Shown: piece after piece, positions 43,323 through 55,693 of the stretch | Layout of the letters: each line of letters opens with the position of its first letter | How positions within the stretch are numbered: the stretch's first letter is position 1 | Assembly: GCF_020329485.1 (NCBI RefSeq) | Contig: NZ_JAGKJI010000031.1 | Coordinates: 18,173-82,172 of the forward strand | DNA from: Bradyrhizobium cenepequi | GTDB lineage: Bacteria; Pseudomonadota; Alphaproteobacteria; Rhizobiales; Xanthobacteraceae | Direction: 5' to 3' | Length of the DNA: 64,000 bases | Made by a program: the position numbers and the translations under genes | The notes under the pieces: model-generated | Told to the model about the DNA's origin: nothing | Seen by the model: the letters and a program-made list of their open reading frames with translations, nothing else | Databases searched by the model: none

Positions 43323-44354
43323 ATGCAACTCGGAATGATCGGCCTCGGCCGGATGGGCGCCAATATGGTGCGAAGACTTGTCCGGCATGGTCACCAATGT
43401 GTCGTCTTCGACATGTCGCCGACCGCCGTTGCGGAATTGGTGAAGGACAAGGCGACGGGAAGCGCCTCGCTGGCGGATTTCGTGAGTAAGCTCGAAAAGC
43501 CGCGCGCGATCTGGTTGATGGTTCCGGCGGCAGTCGTCGATAGATCGATCGGCGATCTGCTGCCGCTCCTCGAAGCCGGCGACATCCTGATTGACGGCGG
43601 CAACTCCTACTACATCGATGACATCAGGCGTTCCAAGGAGTTGGCGCAGAACGGCATCAATTATGTAGATGTCGGCACCAGCGGCGGCGTGTGGGGTCTC
43701 GAGCGCGGCTACTGCATGATGATCGGCGGCCCTGACGATGCCGTGCAGCGGCTGGATCCGATCTTTAAGACCCTCGCTCCCGGTCTCGGCGATATCCCGC
43801 GCACCCCGGGACGAGAGCGCGCCTCCGCGGGCACCTCCGAGCACGGCTATCTCCACTGTGGGCAGAGCGGCGCCGGCCATTTTGTCAAGATGGTCCACAA
43901 CGGTATCGAGTACGGGCTGATGGCGGCGTATGCCGAGGGCCTCGGTATCCTGCGCGCGGCGAACATTGGCAAGCAGGCGCACGCGGCGGACGCCGAAACA
44001 ACACCCCTTCGCATTCCCGAGCACTACCAATACGACCTGAAGCTGCACGACGTTGCAGAAGTGTGGCGGCGCGGCAGCGTGATTGCCTCGTGGCTTCTCG
44101 ATTTGACAGCAACAGCGTTGCTGGAAGATCCGGGGCTCTCCAAATTCGCGGGGCGCGTATCTGACTCTGGCGAAGGACGCTGGACCATCGCAGCAGCGAT
44201 CGACGAAGCAGTCCCCGCCCCGGTGCTGACGACGGCACTTTACGAGCGCTTCAGTTCTCGCGGCGAGGCTGATTTCCAGAACAAGCTGCTTTCGGCGATG
44301 CGCTACGAGTTCGGTGGACACTTGGAAAAGGCGGCCAATGAGAGACCTAGATAG
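43323..44354 (+). CDS. gnd: 6-phosphogluconate dehydrogenase, decarboxylating (short type)
   Basis: This 343-residue enzyme converts 6-phosphogluconate to ribulose-5-phosphate and CO2. The Rossmann motif GLGRMGANM starts at residue 6, ILIDGGNSYYIDD lies near 90-102, and the substrate segment DVGTSGGVWGLERGYCMMIGG and catalytic Lys in GHFVKMVHNGIEYG (near 184) are intact. The short length matches the GndA/YqeC type, often NAD-preferring. It abuts zwf by two bases. Confidence 0.95.
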   Translation: MQLGMIGLGRMGANMVRRLVRHGHQCVVFDMSPTAVAELVKDKATGSASLADFVSKLEKPRAIWLMVPAAVVDRSIGDLLPLLEAGDILIDGGNSYYIDDIRRSKELAQNGINYVDVGTSGGVWGLERGYCMMIGGPDDAVQRLDPIFKTLAPGLGDIPRTPGRERASAGTSEHGYLHCGQSGAGHFVKMVHNGIEYGLMAAYAEGLGILRAANIGKQAHAADAETTPLRIPEHYQYDLKLHDVAEVWRRGSVIASWLLDLTATALLEDPGLSKFAGRVSDSGEGRWTIAAAIDEAVPAPVLTTALYERFSSRGEADFQNKLLSAMRYEFGGHLEKAANERPR

Positions 44355-44356
44355 CC

Positions 44357-45730
44357 ATGAGCGAACCTAAGTCCGACGCCTTGGTGTTTTTCGGCGCAAC
44401 CGGCGATCTCGCCTACAAGAAGATCTTTCCGTCGCTGCAAGCGATGCTGAAACGGGGCCACCTCGATGTGCCCGTCATCGGCGTCGCAAAGGCCGGCTGG
44501 ACACTCGACCAGCTCAAGGCCCGAGTACGAGATAGCCTCGAAAAGCACGGCGGCCTCGACGCCGCTGCGTTTGACAAGCTAGCCGGTCTTTTACGTTACG
44601 TAGACGGCGACTATGCCGATCCGACCACGTTCGACGCCCTTCGCAAGCAGCTCGGCTCGGCGCAGCGGCCGGCACACTATTTGGCGATCCCACCGGCATT
44701 GTTTGCAACCGTGGTGGAACGGCTCGACAATGCCGATTGCACCAAGGGCGCGCGTGTCATTGTGGAGAAGCCATTCGGGCATGATCTCGCCTCCGCACGC
44801 AACCTCAACAGGATTCTGCTCGCCAGGTTCGACGAAGATCACATCTTCCGCATAGACCACTATCTTGGAAAACGACCAGTTCACAACATGGTCTTCTTTC
44901 GCTTCGCAAACGCGTTCCTGGAGTCGTTCTGGGACCGCAAGTTCGTGAGCAGCGTGCAGATCACGATGGCGGAGAATTTCGGCGTGCAGGGTCGTGGCGC
45001 GTTCTATGATCAAACTGGCACAATTCGCGATGTGATCCAGAATCATCTGTTTCAGGTGTTGGCCAACTTGGCGATGGAACCGCCGGCCCGATCGGACAGC
45101 GAATCGCTGCGTGACGAGAAAGTCAAGGTCCTGAGATCGATTCCACCGATCGCTGAGCATGAGCTGGTGCGCGGACAGTTTCACGGCTACCGGCAGGAGC
45201 CGGGCGTTGCTCCGGACTCGCAGGTGGAGACGTTCGCTGCGCTGCGGCTGGAGATCGACTCCTGGCGCTGGCAGGGAGTGCCATTTTACATCCGTGCCGG
45301 AAAATCGCTTCCCGTGACTTGCACGGAGGTGATCGTACGCCTTCGTGAGGCGCCGCGGATCTTTCCCCATTGCGCCGCGATACCTAATTATTTGCGGTTT
45401 CGCATCAATCCCGACATGGCCATTGCCCTTGGCACGATGGTGATGGACGAGGATGATCGAGAGGTCGGCGAGCCGGTTGAATTGTTGGCGAGCCGTCGCC
45501 CTGGCCCAGAGGAGATGGATGCCTATGAACGCGTGCTCGGCGACGCCATGAACGGCGACCGGACGCTGTTTGCACGACAGGACTATGTCGAAGAAGCATG
45601 GCGGATTGTCGATCCGGTTTTGAAGAGGACGACACCCATCTACGAATACGAAGCCGGCGGCTGGGGGCCTCGCGAAGTGGACAAGAATGTCACGCCGCCG
45701 GGCGGCTGGCACAACCCGACGGTGGCGTAA
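44357..45730 (+). CDS. zwf: Glucose-6-phosphate dehydrogenase
   Basis: This 457-residue enzyme makes 6-phosphogluconolactone from glucose-6-phosphate. The dinucleotide site FFGATGDLAYKKIFPSL lies at 11-27 and the catalytic RIDHYLGK box near 167-174. It is somewhat shorter than the common ~490 residues. The product needs a lactonase, but the pgl gene directly downstream is truncated. The ATG at 44357 follows the gnd stop by two bases. Confidence 0.95.
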   Translation: MSEPKSDALVFFGATGDLAYKKIFPSLQAMLKRGHLDVPVIGVAKAGWTLDQLKARVRDSLEKHGGLDAAAFDKLAGLLRYVDGDYADPTTFDALRKQLGSAQRPAHYLAIPPALFATVVERLDNADCTKGARVIVEKPFGHDLASARNLNRILLARFDEDHIFRIDHYLGKRPVHNMVFFRFANAFLESFWDRKFVSSVQITMAENFGVQGRGAFYDQTGTIRDVIQNHLFQVLANLAMEPPARSDSESLRDEKVKVLRSIPPIAEHELVRGQFHGYRQEPGVAPDSQVETFAALRLEIDSWRWQGVPFYIRAGKSLPVTCTEVIVRLREAPRIFPHCAAIPNYLRFRINPDMAIALGTMVMDEDDREVGEPVELLASRRPGPEEMDAYERVLGDAMNGDRTLFARQDYVEEAWRIVDPVLKRTTPIYEYEAGGWGPREVDKNVTPPGGWHNPTVA

Positions 45731-45743
45731 CACGGAGTAAGGC

Positions 45744-45850
45744 ATGGAGATCGAAGTGCTCATCGATCTCGACACGGTTGCTGGACGCGGGGCCGCCTTC
45801 ATCGCCGGGGAAGCACGCACAGTGGCTGCCGCGCGCAGGCGGCCACGTAA
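45744..45850 (+). pseudogene. pgl: N-terminal stub of 6-phosphogluconolactonase
   Basis: An ATG 13 bases after zwf, behind GGAGTAAGGC, opens MEIEVLIDLDTVAGRGAAFI followed by AGEARTVAAARR, the usual beginning of DevB/Pgl proteins (first strand and helix). After about 32-35 codons similarity ends and the frame runs into the leader of tkt. Some 200 codons are missing, apparently by internal deletion that preserved the ribosome site and start codon of tkt. Confidence 0.72.
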
Positions 45851-45876
45851 TCGACACCCGCGGGAGGAGATCAGCC

Positions 45877-47943
45877 ATGACAGACGCCGAACTCGACGAG
45901 CTCGCGATCAACACCATTCGCACACTATCGATTGACGCGGTCCAGGCCGCGAACTCCGGCCATCCCGGCACGCCGATGGCGCTCGCGCCGCTTGTCTATA
46001 CGCTCTGGAACCGGGTCATGCGCTTTGATCCGCAAGATCCGATCTGGCCCGGCCGCGACCGCTTCGTGCTGTCGAACGGCCACGCGTCGATGCTGCTGTG
46101 GTCCGCGCTTTACCTTACCCGCACGCAGGCTGTGAATGCCGAGTACGAGACGTTGGGCAGGCCTGCTGTTACCCTCGACGATATCCGGCGCTTTCGTCAG
46201 ATCGGGAGTCATGCGCCAGGGCATCCCGAATACCACCTGGTATCCGGCGTGGAGACGACCACCGGCCCGCTCGGACAAGGCATTGCGACCAGCGTCGGGA
46301 TGGCAATCGCGCAGCGCTGGCTCGCTGTGCGCTACAACAAGCCGGATTTTGCCATCTTCGATTACGACATCTATGCCGTATGCGGCGACGGCTGCCTGAT
46401 GGAGGGCGTTGGCTCTGAAGCGGCGTCGCTCGCCGGCCACCTTGGTCTCGATAATCTGTGTTGGATCTACGACAACAACCACATTACGATAGAGGGCAGC
46501 ACGCGGCTGGCGTTCACCGAAGATGTAGCCGTTCGTTTCACCGGCTATGGCTGGAATATACTTCACGTCGGCGATGCTAACGATATTGCGGGCATCGAAC
46601 AGGCCTTGGCAACGTTTCACGATACGAAAGGCCGACCGACGCTGGTGATACTCGACAGCCATATCGGATACGGCTCGCCACACCGCCACGATACGGCTGC
46701 GGCGCATGGCGAGCCGCTCGGTATAGAAGAGGTCAAGCTCACCAAGCGCGCCTATGGATGGCCCGAAGACTCGAATTTCCTGGTGCCTGACGGCGTTCTC
46801 GAACACTTCGCCGCCGGTGTCGGCGTGCGAGGCGCTGAAGCCCACCGCAAATGGCAGGAGCTGTTCGCCGATTACCATTCCAAGTATCCAGCATTGGCGA
46901 CTGAGATTGACCAGATGCAACAGCGCAAGCTTCCGGCAGGCTGGGACCTCAACCTGCCGTCATTCCCCGCAGATTTGAAGGGCCTCGCGGGTCGTGAGGC
47001 GTCGGGAAAGGTCCTGAACGTTCTGGCGCAGAACGTTCCCTGGTTGATTGGCGGTTCGGCCGATCTAGGTCCATCGACCAAGACGCTGCTAACCTTTGAA
47101 GGCGCAGGCGATATTCAGGCCGCCACACCGGGCGGCAAGAATTTGCATTTCGGCATCCGCGAACACGCGATGGCTGCAATCCTGAATGGTCTGGCACTAT
47201 CGAAACTACGGCCGTTCGGCGCGACCTTCCTGATTTTCAGCGACTACGCCCGCCCCGCGATGCGACTGGCGGCGCTAATGGAGCTACCGGTGGTCTTTGT
47301 TTTTACCCATGATGCCATGGGCGATGGCGAAGACGGCCCAACGCATCAACCGATCGAGCATCTCGCCTCAATGCGGGCAATGCCGGGTGTGACGCTGTTC
47401 CGGCCGGGTGATGCCAACGAAGTGGTAGAGGTCTATCGCTACGTCCTGCAGCTTCGTCATCGGCCAGCCTTGCTGGCGCTGTCTCGCCAACCGTTACCGA
47501 TCCTCGATCGCAGCAAATATGCATCGGCATCCGGGGCCGCACGAGGCGCCTACGTGCTTGCCGACGCCCCTGACGGCAGGCCGGACATAATCTTGATTGC
47601 CACCGGCAGTGAGTTGAGTCTCGCGGCGGACGCCCATGAGAGACTTAGTTTGGATGGTATCCCCTCGCGCGTGGTCTCGATGCCTTCCTGGGATGTCTTC
47701 GAACGCGAGACGCAGGAATACCGCGACGCCGTCTTGCCACCTGAGGTCACGGCCCGCGTTGCGATTGAGCAGGCTTCGACGTTCGGCTGGGAGCGTTACG
47801 TTGGCTCGACTGGTCGGGTCATCGGCATGCACACTTTCGGCGCTTCCGCCCCGCTGAAGGCCCTGCAGCAGGAGTTCGGATTCACCGTCGATAACGTTGT
47901 GACGACGGCCAAGGCGCTCTTACGGCCTGCGAAAGCCGCATAG
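45877..47943 (+). CDS. tkt: Transketolase
   Basis: This 688-residue thiamine-diphosphate enzyme moves two-carbon units in the pentose-phosphate pathway. The N-terminal NSGHPGTPMALAPL, the ThDP signature GDGCLMEGVGSEA...NNHITIEG near 157-190 and the C-terminal pyrimidine-domain IREHAM and THDAMGDGEDGPTHQP segments are intact. The ATG at 45877 with GGGAGGAGA is preferred; the frame is open to 45598 but overlaps zwf. It is two bases from the next gene. Confidence 0.95.
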   Translation: MTDAELDELAINTIRTLSIDAVQAANSGHPGTPMALAPLVYTLWNRVMRFDPQDPIWPGRDRFVLSNGHASMLLWSALYLTRTQAVNAEYETLGRPAVTLDDIRRFRQIGSHAPGHPEYHLVSGVETTTGPLGQGIATSVGMAIAQRWLAVRYNKPDFAIFDYDIYAVCGDGCLMEGVGSEAASLAGHLGLDNLCWIYDNNHITIEGSTRLAFTEDVAVRFTGYGWNILHVGDANDIAGIEQALATFHDTKGRPTLVILDSHIGYGSPHRHDTAAAHGEPLGIEEVKLTKRAYGWPEDSNFLVPDGVLEHFAAGVGVRGAEAHRKWQELFADYHSKYPALATEIDQMQQRKLPAGWDLNLPSFPADLKGLAGREASGKVLNVLAQNVPWLIGGSADLGPSTKTLLTFEGAGDIQAATPGGKNLHFGIREHAMAAILNGLALSKLRPFGATFLIFSDYARPAMRLAALMELPVVFVFTHDAMGDGEDGPTHQPIEHLASMRAMPGVTLFRPGDANEVVEVYRYVLQLRHRPALLALSRQPLPILDRSKYASASGAARGAYVLADAPDGRPDIILIATGSELSLAADAHERLSLDGIPSRVVSMPSWDVFERETQEYRDAVLPPEVTARVAIEQASTFGWERYVGSTGRVIGMHTFGASAPLKALQQEFGFTVDNVVTTAKALLRPAKAA

Positions 47944-47945
47944 CC

Positions 47946-50603
<2,658 letters not shown>

Positions 50604-50743
50604 TAAACGCCAGCAGGCATACGTTAGCCTCTCAACGCACGATAGCATCCACAGTGACGAGACGCAGCCAACCTCACCGGCCGCTGGTTAATCAGCATTC
50701 GCTATCACGACTAGATCCGACATGATGGTAGGATGCCGGGCCC

Positions 50744-51118
50744 TGTGTGCGCCGAAAACTCTTAAGCGCGGAGGTAGTAGTGGTGAAGTCCACCGAGGAT
50801 CGGACGTGACGAGATGATTCCGGTTCGCTGGACGGAACGCGAGATAGGAGCATCCTTGGTCAGGAAGCGATGGGTTCTCATATTGTTGTAATAGTTTGCG
50901 TAGGATCGCAGAATCCGATGCAGATGCGGTTCGCTCCAGACGATGACATGATCGAGACACTCGCGGCGGATTGATCCGATCAGCCGTTCGGCAAAGCCAT
51001 TCTGCCAAGGCGATGCCGGTGCGGTAGGCTTGTCCCGAATTCCCATAGCCCGCAATCGGCGTGTGACGATGGTGCCATAAATGCAATCCCGGTCTCGGAT
51101 CATGCACGGGGCGGACAA
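50744..51118 (-). mobile_element. 3' fragment of an insertion sequence (DDE transposase C-terminus)
   Basis: The minus-strand frame carries the last ~118 residues of the same transposase as the intact copy at 51353-52444 (MIRDRDCIYGTIVTRRLRAM..., PASPWQNGFAERLIGSIRRE with the catalytic Glu). The outer end at 50744 has TGTGTGCGCCGAAAAC, two bases different from the intact copy's terminal repeat. The inner end breaks off at 51118 next to an integrase fragment. Confidence 0.85.
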
Positions 51119-51140
51119 TCTGTCGTACCAGGAATCCCTG

Positions 51141-51346
51141 TCAAGATATTTCGATGTCTACCGGTGAATCATAGATATAGCTGAGCAGTTTTTCCTTCTG
51201 GCCTTTGCTTTTCTTGGCCTGTGATCGCCGGACGTTGATGGCTTTTGCATCAAGCATGTTCTTGATGTGCGCCGCATAGAACTTCTCGATCATCTCGACA
51301 CTCGTGCGGCAGTTCTTTGCGATCTGATAAACGTCGGCGCCCTCCA
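51141..51346 (-). pseudogene. C-terminal tail of a tyrosine recombinase
   Basis: The frame reads GADVYQIAKNCRTSVEMIEK then FYAAHIKNMLDAKAINV, the closing part of phage-type integrases, with the nucleophile Tyr in EKFYAAH. It is cut on its 5' side by the insertion sequence that starts at 51353. The catalytic Arg/His boxes are missing. It may or may not derive from the same integrase as the fragment at 33660, which lacks this part. Confidence 0.75.
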
Positions 51347-51352
51347 TCGACC

Positions 51353-52444
51353 TGTGTGTACCGAAAACCCAATCCGAGTTGATGACGTGATGGAATCGCC
51401 TAAGCTGGCGGAATGATCGGGCTGTTTTGTTTCGCTCTGGCGTCCTCGCCTCGCCATTCAAGTCGAAGTTGCGGCTTGAAGCTGAGAACGCGGTGCTTCG
51501 ACATCAGCTGGTTGTCTTGAGGCGCAGGCTGCATGGTCGCGTCCGGCTGACGAACCAGGATCGCTGGTTCCTGGTCCAGCTGTATCGCTGGTTTCCGTCA
51601 ATCCAGGATGTCCTCACCATCATTCGGCCTGAGACGCTCGTGCGTTGGCATCGGGCCGGCTTTCGCCGCTACTGGCGTTGGAAGTCGCGCTCACTGGGAG
51701 GGCGGCCGCAGGTCGACACCGAGCTGCGCGTGTTGATCCGGCAGATGAGCATCGAGAATAGGCTTTGGGGAGCACCACGTATTCATGGTGAACTGCTCAA
51801 GCTTGGGTTCGAGGTCGCGCAATCGAGCGTTGCCAAGTACATGGTTAAGCGGCGAGGACCGCCCAGCCAGGGATGGCGGACCTTCTGGCATAACCACGCG
51901 CCAGACATCGCCGCCATGGACCTGATCGTGGTTCCAACAATCGGGTTCGACCTGCTCTACGCCTTCGTCATCGTCCGGCTCGACCGCAGACACCTCGTCT
52001 GGATCAACGTCACGGCAAATCCGACCGCCGAATGGGTGGCACATCAAATCACGGAGGCATTTCCTTGGGATGAGGCGCCGCGTTACCTCATCCGCGATCG
52101 GGATCGGATCTATGGCAGCGTCGTCACGCGCCGATTGCGCGCCATGGGCATCCGGGACAGGCCCACCGCACCAGCCTCGCCCTGGCAGAACGGCGTTGCC
52201 GAGCGGCTGATCGGATCGATCCGGCGTGAGTGTGTGGACCACATTATTGTCTTGGGTGAGATGCATTTGCGTCGGGTCCTGAAATCCTACGCCGACTATT
52301 ACAATCGCGTCAGAACGCACCGATCCTTGAATAAGGATGCGCCGGTCACTCGCCCGATTCAGCGAATCGGAAGCATTAAACCACACGCCATCCTCGGCGG
52401 TCTTCACCACCACTACACGCGAGCTTAAGTTTTCGGTACACACA
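51353..52444 (+). mobile_element. Complete insertion sequence with 16-bp terminal inverted repeats
   Basis: The element is 1092 bp. Its ends are TGTGTGTACCGAAAAC (51353-51368) and the exact reverse complement (52429-52444). It encodes one DDE/integrase-core transposase. Related, diverged copies flank it on both sides in the opposite orientation. No target duplication is visible, probably because of later deletion or because it inserted into another copy. Confidence 0.88.
51427..52428 (+). CDS. DDE (integrase-core) transposase with damaged N-terminus
   Basis: This 333-residue protein has an N-terminal helix-turn-helix part (LRLEAENAVLRHQLVVLRRR), then the rve-type catalytic core with Asp in DIAAMDLIVV, Asp in LIRDRDRIYG and Glu in SIRRECVDH. 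The related copy at 52445 begins MIGLLCFVLAVLASPLKSK. Here the matching ATG at 51413 is out of frame by one base because a G is missing near 51439, so only a TTG at 51427 opens the correct frame. The protein may therefore be poorly made. Confidence 0.85.
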   Translation: MFRSGVLASPFKSKLRLEAENAVLRHQLVVLRRRLHGRVRLTNQDRWFLVQLYRWFPSIQDVLTIIRPETLVRWHRAGFRRYWRWKSRSLGGRPQVDTELRVLIRQMSIENRLWGAPRIHGELLKLGFEVAQSSVAKYMVKRRGPPSQGWRTFWHNHAPDIAAMDLIVVPTIGFDLLYAFVIVRLDRRHLVWINVTANPTAEWVAHQITEAFPWDEAPRYLIRDRDRIYGSVVTRRLRAMGIRDRPTAPASPWQNGVAERLIGSIRRECVDHIIVLGEMHLRRVLKSYADYYNRVRTHRSLNKDAPVTRPIQRIGSIKPHAILGGLHHHYTRA

Positions 52445-53231
52445 GCAATCACCGCGTAACGAGGCCGCCATAGATGCGATCGCGATCGCGAACGAGGTAT
52501 TTTGGGGCCTCATGCCAAGGAAAGGCCTCCGTGATCTGACGTGCAACCCATTCCGCCGTCGGATTTCTTGTGATGTTGATCCAGACCAGGTCTCTGCGGT
52601 CCAGTCGGATGATGACGAAGGCATAGAGCAGGTCGAAACCGATCGTTGGAACAACGAACAGGTCCATGGCGGCAATGTCCGGGGCGTGGTTACGCAGGAA
52701 GGTCCGCCATCCCTGGCTGGGCGGTCCTCGCCGCTTGACCATGTACTTGGCAACGCTCGATTGCGCGACCTCGAACCCAAGCTTGAGCAGTTCGCCGTGG
52801 ATGCGCGGCGAGCCCCAAAGCGAATTATCGATGCTCATTTGCCGGATCAGCGCGCGCAATTCAGTATCGATCTGCGGTCGCCCTCCCCGTGGGCACGACT
52901 TCCGACGCCAGTAGCGGCGAAAGCCGGCCCGATGCCAACGCACCAGCGTCTCGGGCCGGATGATCGTGAGGACCTGCAGGATCGATGGAAACCAGCGATA
53001 CAGCTGAATGAAGAACCAGCGATCATTGTTCGTGAGCCGGACGCGACCACGCAGTTTACGCCTCAAGACAGTCAATTGATGTCGGAGCGCCGCATTCTCT
53101 GCTTCAAGTCGGCTCTTCGACTTGAGAGGCGAAGCCAAGACGGCCAGTACGAAACAGAGTAGCCCGATCATTCATCCAGCTTAGGCGATTCCGTCACCTC
53201 ATCAACCCGGTTAAGGTTTTCGGCACACACA
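52445..53231 (-). mobile_element. 5' part of a related insertion sequence, interrupted by the intact copy
   Basis: The minus-strand frame (53171-52449) encodes the first 240 residues of the same transposase family, including a clean MIGLLCFVLAVLASPLKSK start and the first two catalytic Asp residues. It ends in VTR* because a codon aligned with CGA of the intact copy is TGA, directly beside the end of the intact copy. The outer end at 53216-53231 carries GTTTTCGGCACACACA, one base different from the intact terminal repeat. Confidence 0.85.
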
Positions 53232-53238
53232 GCCCATA

Positions 53239-53691
53239 ATGCCGTTACTAAAAACTACTCCTGAAGGAGATGTTCTTCTTACCGCCGCAATCACGAGATC
53301 AATCGCTACGAGCGAAGCATTCAAGCAGGGGAATGACGAAGAAGGAGTGCGTCGATTTGTAAACGGCGTGTTGGGCGAGGGTTCGTACGAGAAACTCCCA
53401 CCTCCCGTTCTGAAGCGCCTCATGGACAATGCCCAAGAACTAAAAGGCGAGACCTCATCGCGAAACCTCTACCCGCCCACCACATGCGAGGACGTGCAGA
53501 AGGTGAAAGCGCCAACATTGCTCCTCGATAGGGAGCGCAGTCCCAAGATGTTCCGTCTCATCAATGACCGACTGGAGCACTGCTTACCGAGCGTAGAACG
53601 TGCAACGATTCCGGCGGCATTTCATCAGATGGAGGTTGAGAACCCCCAAGCCTTCAATGAGACGCTGCTTGCATTCATTGCAAAGCACTGA
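53239..53691 (+). pseudogene. C-terminal part of an alpha/beta hydrolase
   Basis: This open frame of 150 codons resembles the lid and last part of alpha/beta hydrolases: VKAPTLLLDRERSPKMFRLI corresponds to the strand with the catalytic acid and IPAAFHQMEVENPQAF to the region of the catalytic His. The nucleophile-bearing N-terminal half is absent, as the insertion-sequence end lies eight bases upstream. It is most likely a gene cut by transposition. Confidence 0.65.
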
Positions 53692-54079
53692 ACCGCATGC
53701 GGGGCATGAGTCTGCTGCTGGCCCCTTTGAGACATGCCGACGGGCTCTGAACTTGTTCGCTTATCGGGGTAGACCGGAAGTGCTCGGCGCACGGTCAGAA
53801 CGACGCGAATGACCCATCTCGGACATCGGTTGCCGATGGCAGATAGCCCGCGGAACACGAGATCATCGAGCCGATCGTTCAGCGTCGGGCCGGTCGCCGC
53901 AGCCTCGTCGCTCGCCGCCGGCTCTCGCCCTGCATTCGGTCGGTCGCCGCCGCACCCCAGACGATGGTCTCAGGCGCAAACGGCTGGCGATGGCCGCACG
54001 ATGCGCGGCGCGCCTTTTTGACGCTGGAGCAAGCGGAGGCGCGATCTGAATGTAACCGCTCGGGCTTGAAACGGCGGCC
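53692..54079. other. Gene-free region
   Basis: Short frames are present on both strands but show repetitive Arg/Ser/Ala-rich translation without motifs. I see no RNA gene, repeat or regulatory site that can be supported. Confidence 0.4.
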
Positions 54080-54262
54080 TCACTTATTCCGGCACAGTCT
54101 TTTTCTGTGACCCATCCGCCGCCCCGTCGAGGCTGATAGTTCTGCTTTAATGACCCGGAGGCGAAGTCTGTTCAATTCGGATAACTGAGCAACAAGATTG
54201 GTAGTCGTGTCGGCGATGGCCGCGAGGCGGCCCTGAGGTGTACTCACTTGAAACTCCAACAA
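54080..54262 (-). CDS. Small uncharacterised protein (60 residues)
   Basis: The protein starts MLEFQVSTPQGRLAAIADTT and has a helical central part (NLVAQLSELNRLRLRVIKAE) with a basic tail. The composition looks like a real small rhizobial protein with a coiled-coil helix, but no family is recognised. Isolated from its neighbours. Confidence 0.45.
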   Translation of the reverse strand: MLEFQVSTPQGRLAAIADTTTNLVAQLSELNRLRLRVIKAELSASTGRRMGHRKRLCRNK

Positions 54263-54596
54263 CCAAATGGACGCTATAAATTACCGGGGCAAAAATTGCC
54301 CCCAGAGGTACGCGGTGAACGGAAGGCCCCCAAAGGCAACGCCGTCTAAGTGAAATATGATCGGTCGCGCAAGGTTATGTACGCACGGCATATGCCAAGG
54401 TTCAATGACAGAGTTGATCTCCGTAGTTCTACTGGCTTCGCCCATTGGATCCGCTATCGACGTCGGCTAATGCTAAACCGTCGAACAGAAAACGCGCGTT
54501 GGAATGTCTCGTGGCATCAGGCGCGTTTTCAGCGCATTCACGCGGACCGCGGCAGCCCGTAGGGTGTGATATGGCCGAGCGAAAACAGGAGAGCCG
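54263..54596. other. Gene-free region
   Basis: No frame with a credible start and composition, no repeat and no RNA-like structure was found in this 334-base stretch. Confidence 0.4.
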
Positions 54597-54833
54597 ATGC
54601 CGTCAGTTAAAGCTTGCCCAGCGCCCGATTGTAGGGCCGCAAATCCACCGCAACGCGACGCGAGCGCTGATCTGGCCCACTGTGCCGAAACCGCGGAATG
54701 GGCGCGGTCAGCAATGGTCTGCGGTTATTGCGGGTGCGTATACACCGGCTTTGGTAATGATCGGAGGATCAAGGGCTATCTGGATAACGCCATGGTCGGC
54801 GGCGGATGGCAGCCGATTGCCAAGCGGCCCTGA
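54597..54833 (+). CDS. Small protein with a possible zinc ribbon (78 residues)
   Basis: The protein has four Cys positioned as CPAPDC near residues 7-12 and CGYCG near 42-46, a spacing that could bind zinc. The rest (RIKGYLDNAMVGGGWQPIAK) is not recognised. An AGGAG-like site (GGAGAGCC) precedes the ATG. It may be a conserved small protein of the accessory genome. Confidence 0.5.
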   Translation: MPSVKACPAPDCRAANPPQRDASADLAHCAETAEWARSAMVCGYCGCVYTGFGNDRRIKGYLDNAMVGGGWQPIAKRP

Positions 54834-55043
54834 TAAATCCCTTCGCTCGCTTGTTCCGCGCTGTCGCGCGGCGTCGCCGTCGCTCGCGCATTTGGGTTAA
54901 AATGGGTTTCTGATCTGAAATCCGTGTCTTGCTGTTCCCTACCTCCATGACCTTCACCTTCTGAGAAACTTCCCCAATGGAATTGACAATAAATTTTTCC
55001 AACGCCGTCCACCCTACTCCGCGCACTCACCGCAGCCAGTCAT

Positions 55044-55502
55044 TTGATGGCAAAACACGATAGAGATCAGAAGGAAGCGATAGACGAGTTAATCCGTGCC
55101 ACAGCATTCTTTATAGATCAGCAAAGCAAGGAGGCAGAAGATCGGGAACGGAGGAGGCGCGAGAAGGCGCAGGACGAGCATGAGGCTGCGGGGGAGAGCG
55201 CCATCATGGCCGCGCGGGAAGTAGTGAAGATATTGATTGAACGTGGCGGACATGCAGCACGAGCCGCACTCGGCGTACCTCCTCCAGACCCCCTTGAGCA
55301 GCAGAGACTACGAAGTGTATTGAACCCCGAATTTGTCGATGTGGAGAGGGCGGTGTCAGGATTGAATTCGGTTATTTTGGAAATCGACGACGATGCAGAC
55401 CATGGCGTGTCAGGAAGGCACTATTGGGTCTCAGCGAATATATACCTGCCCACTGACTGCAATCCGGCGACCGATCCCCTGTATCGATCAGCCTCAAGCT
55501 AA
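55044..55502 (+). CDS. Uncharacterised charged protein (152 residues)
   Basis: The N-terminal half is strongly charged and helical (residues 1-60, many Glu, Arg, Lys), probably a coiled coil. The C-terminal half is more globular (VISGLNSV-like segment, then GRHYWVSANIYLPTD). No catalytic motif is visible. Composition and codon use support a real gene. Start could be the second Met at 55047. Confidence 0.5.
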   Translation: MMAKHDRDQKEAIDELIRATAFFIDQQSKEAEDRERRRREKAQDEHEAAGESAIMAAREVVKILIERGGHAARAALGVPPPDPLEQQRLRSVLNPEFVDVERAVSGLNSVILEIDDDADHGVSGRHYWVSANIYLPTDCNPATDPLYRSASS

Positions 55503-55693
55503 CTCCTCCCGCGCGGCATCAGGACCATTGTCCGCAGAGCGGTGCACCGCCGCCGTTCCCTACGATCGGGCAGCCATCAACGGCGGCTTTCCGTGGCAGG
55601 AGGTTCAATGCTGGCGGTGCAAGACCATGAGCAGTGTTGGCGCGCCATAGCGGGGCCTATTGGCTTTGACCATTTATGTTTTGGAGAGTTGAC

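Noticed and set aside
44591..45820. A 409-codon minus-strand frame
   Set aside because: Antisense shadow of zwf, which has all catalytic motifs and lies in an operon.
52512..53162. A 216-codon plus-strand frame
   Set aside because: Antisense to the transposase fragment, which matches the intact copy residue by residue.
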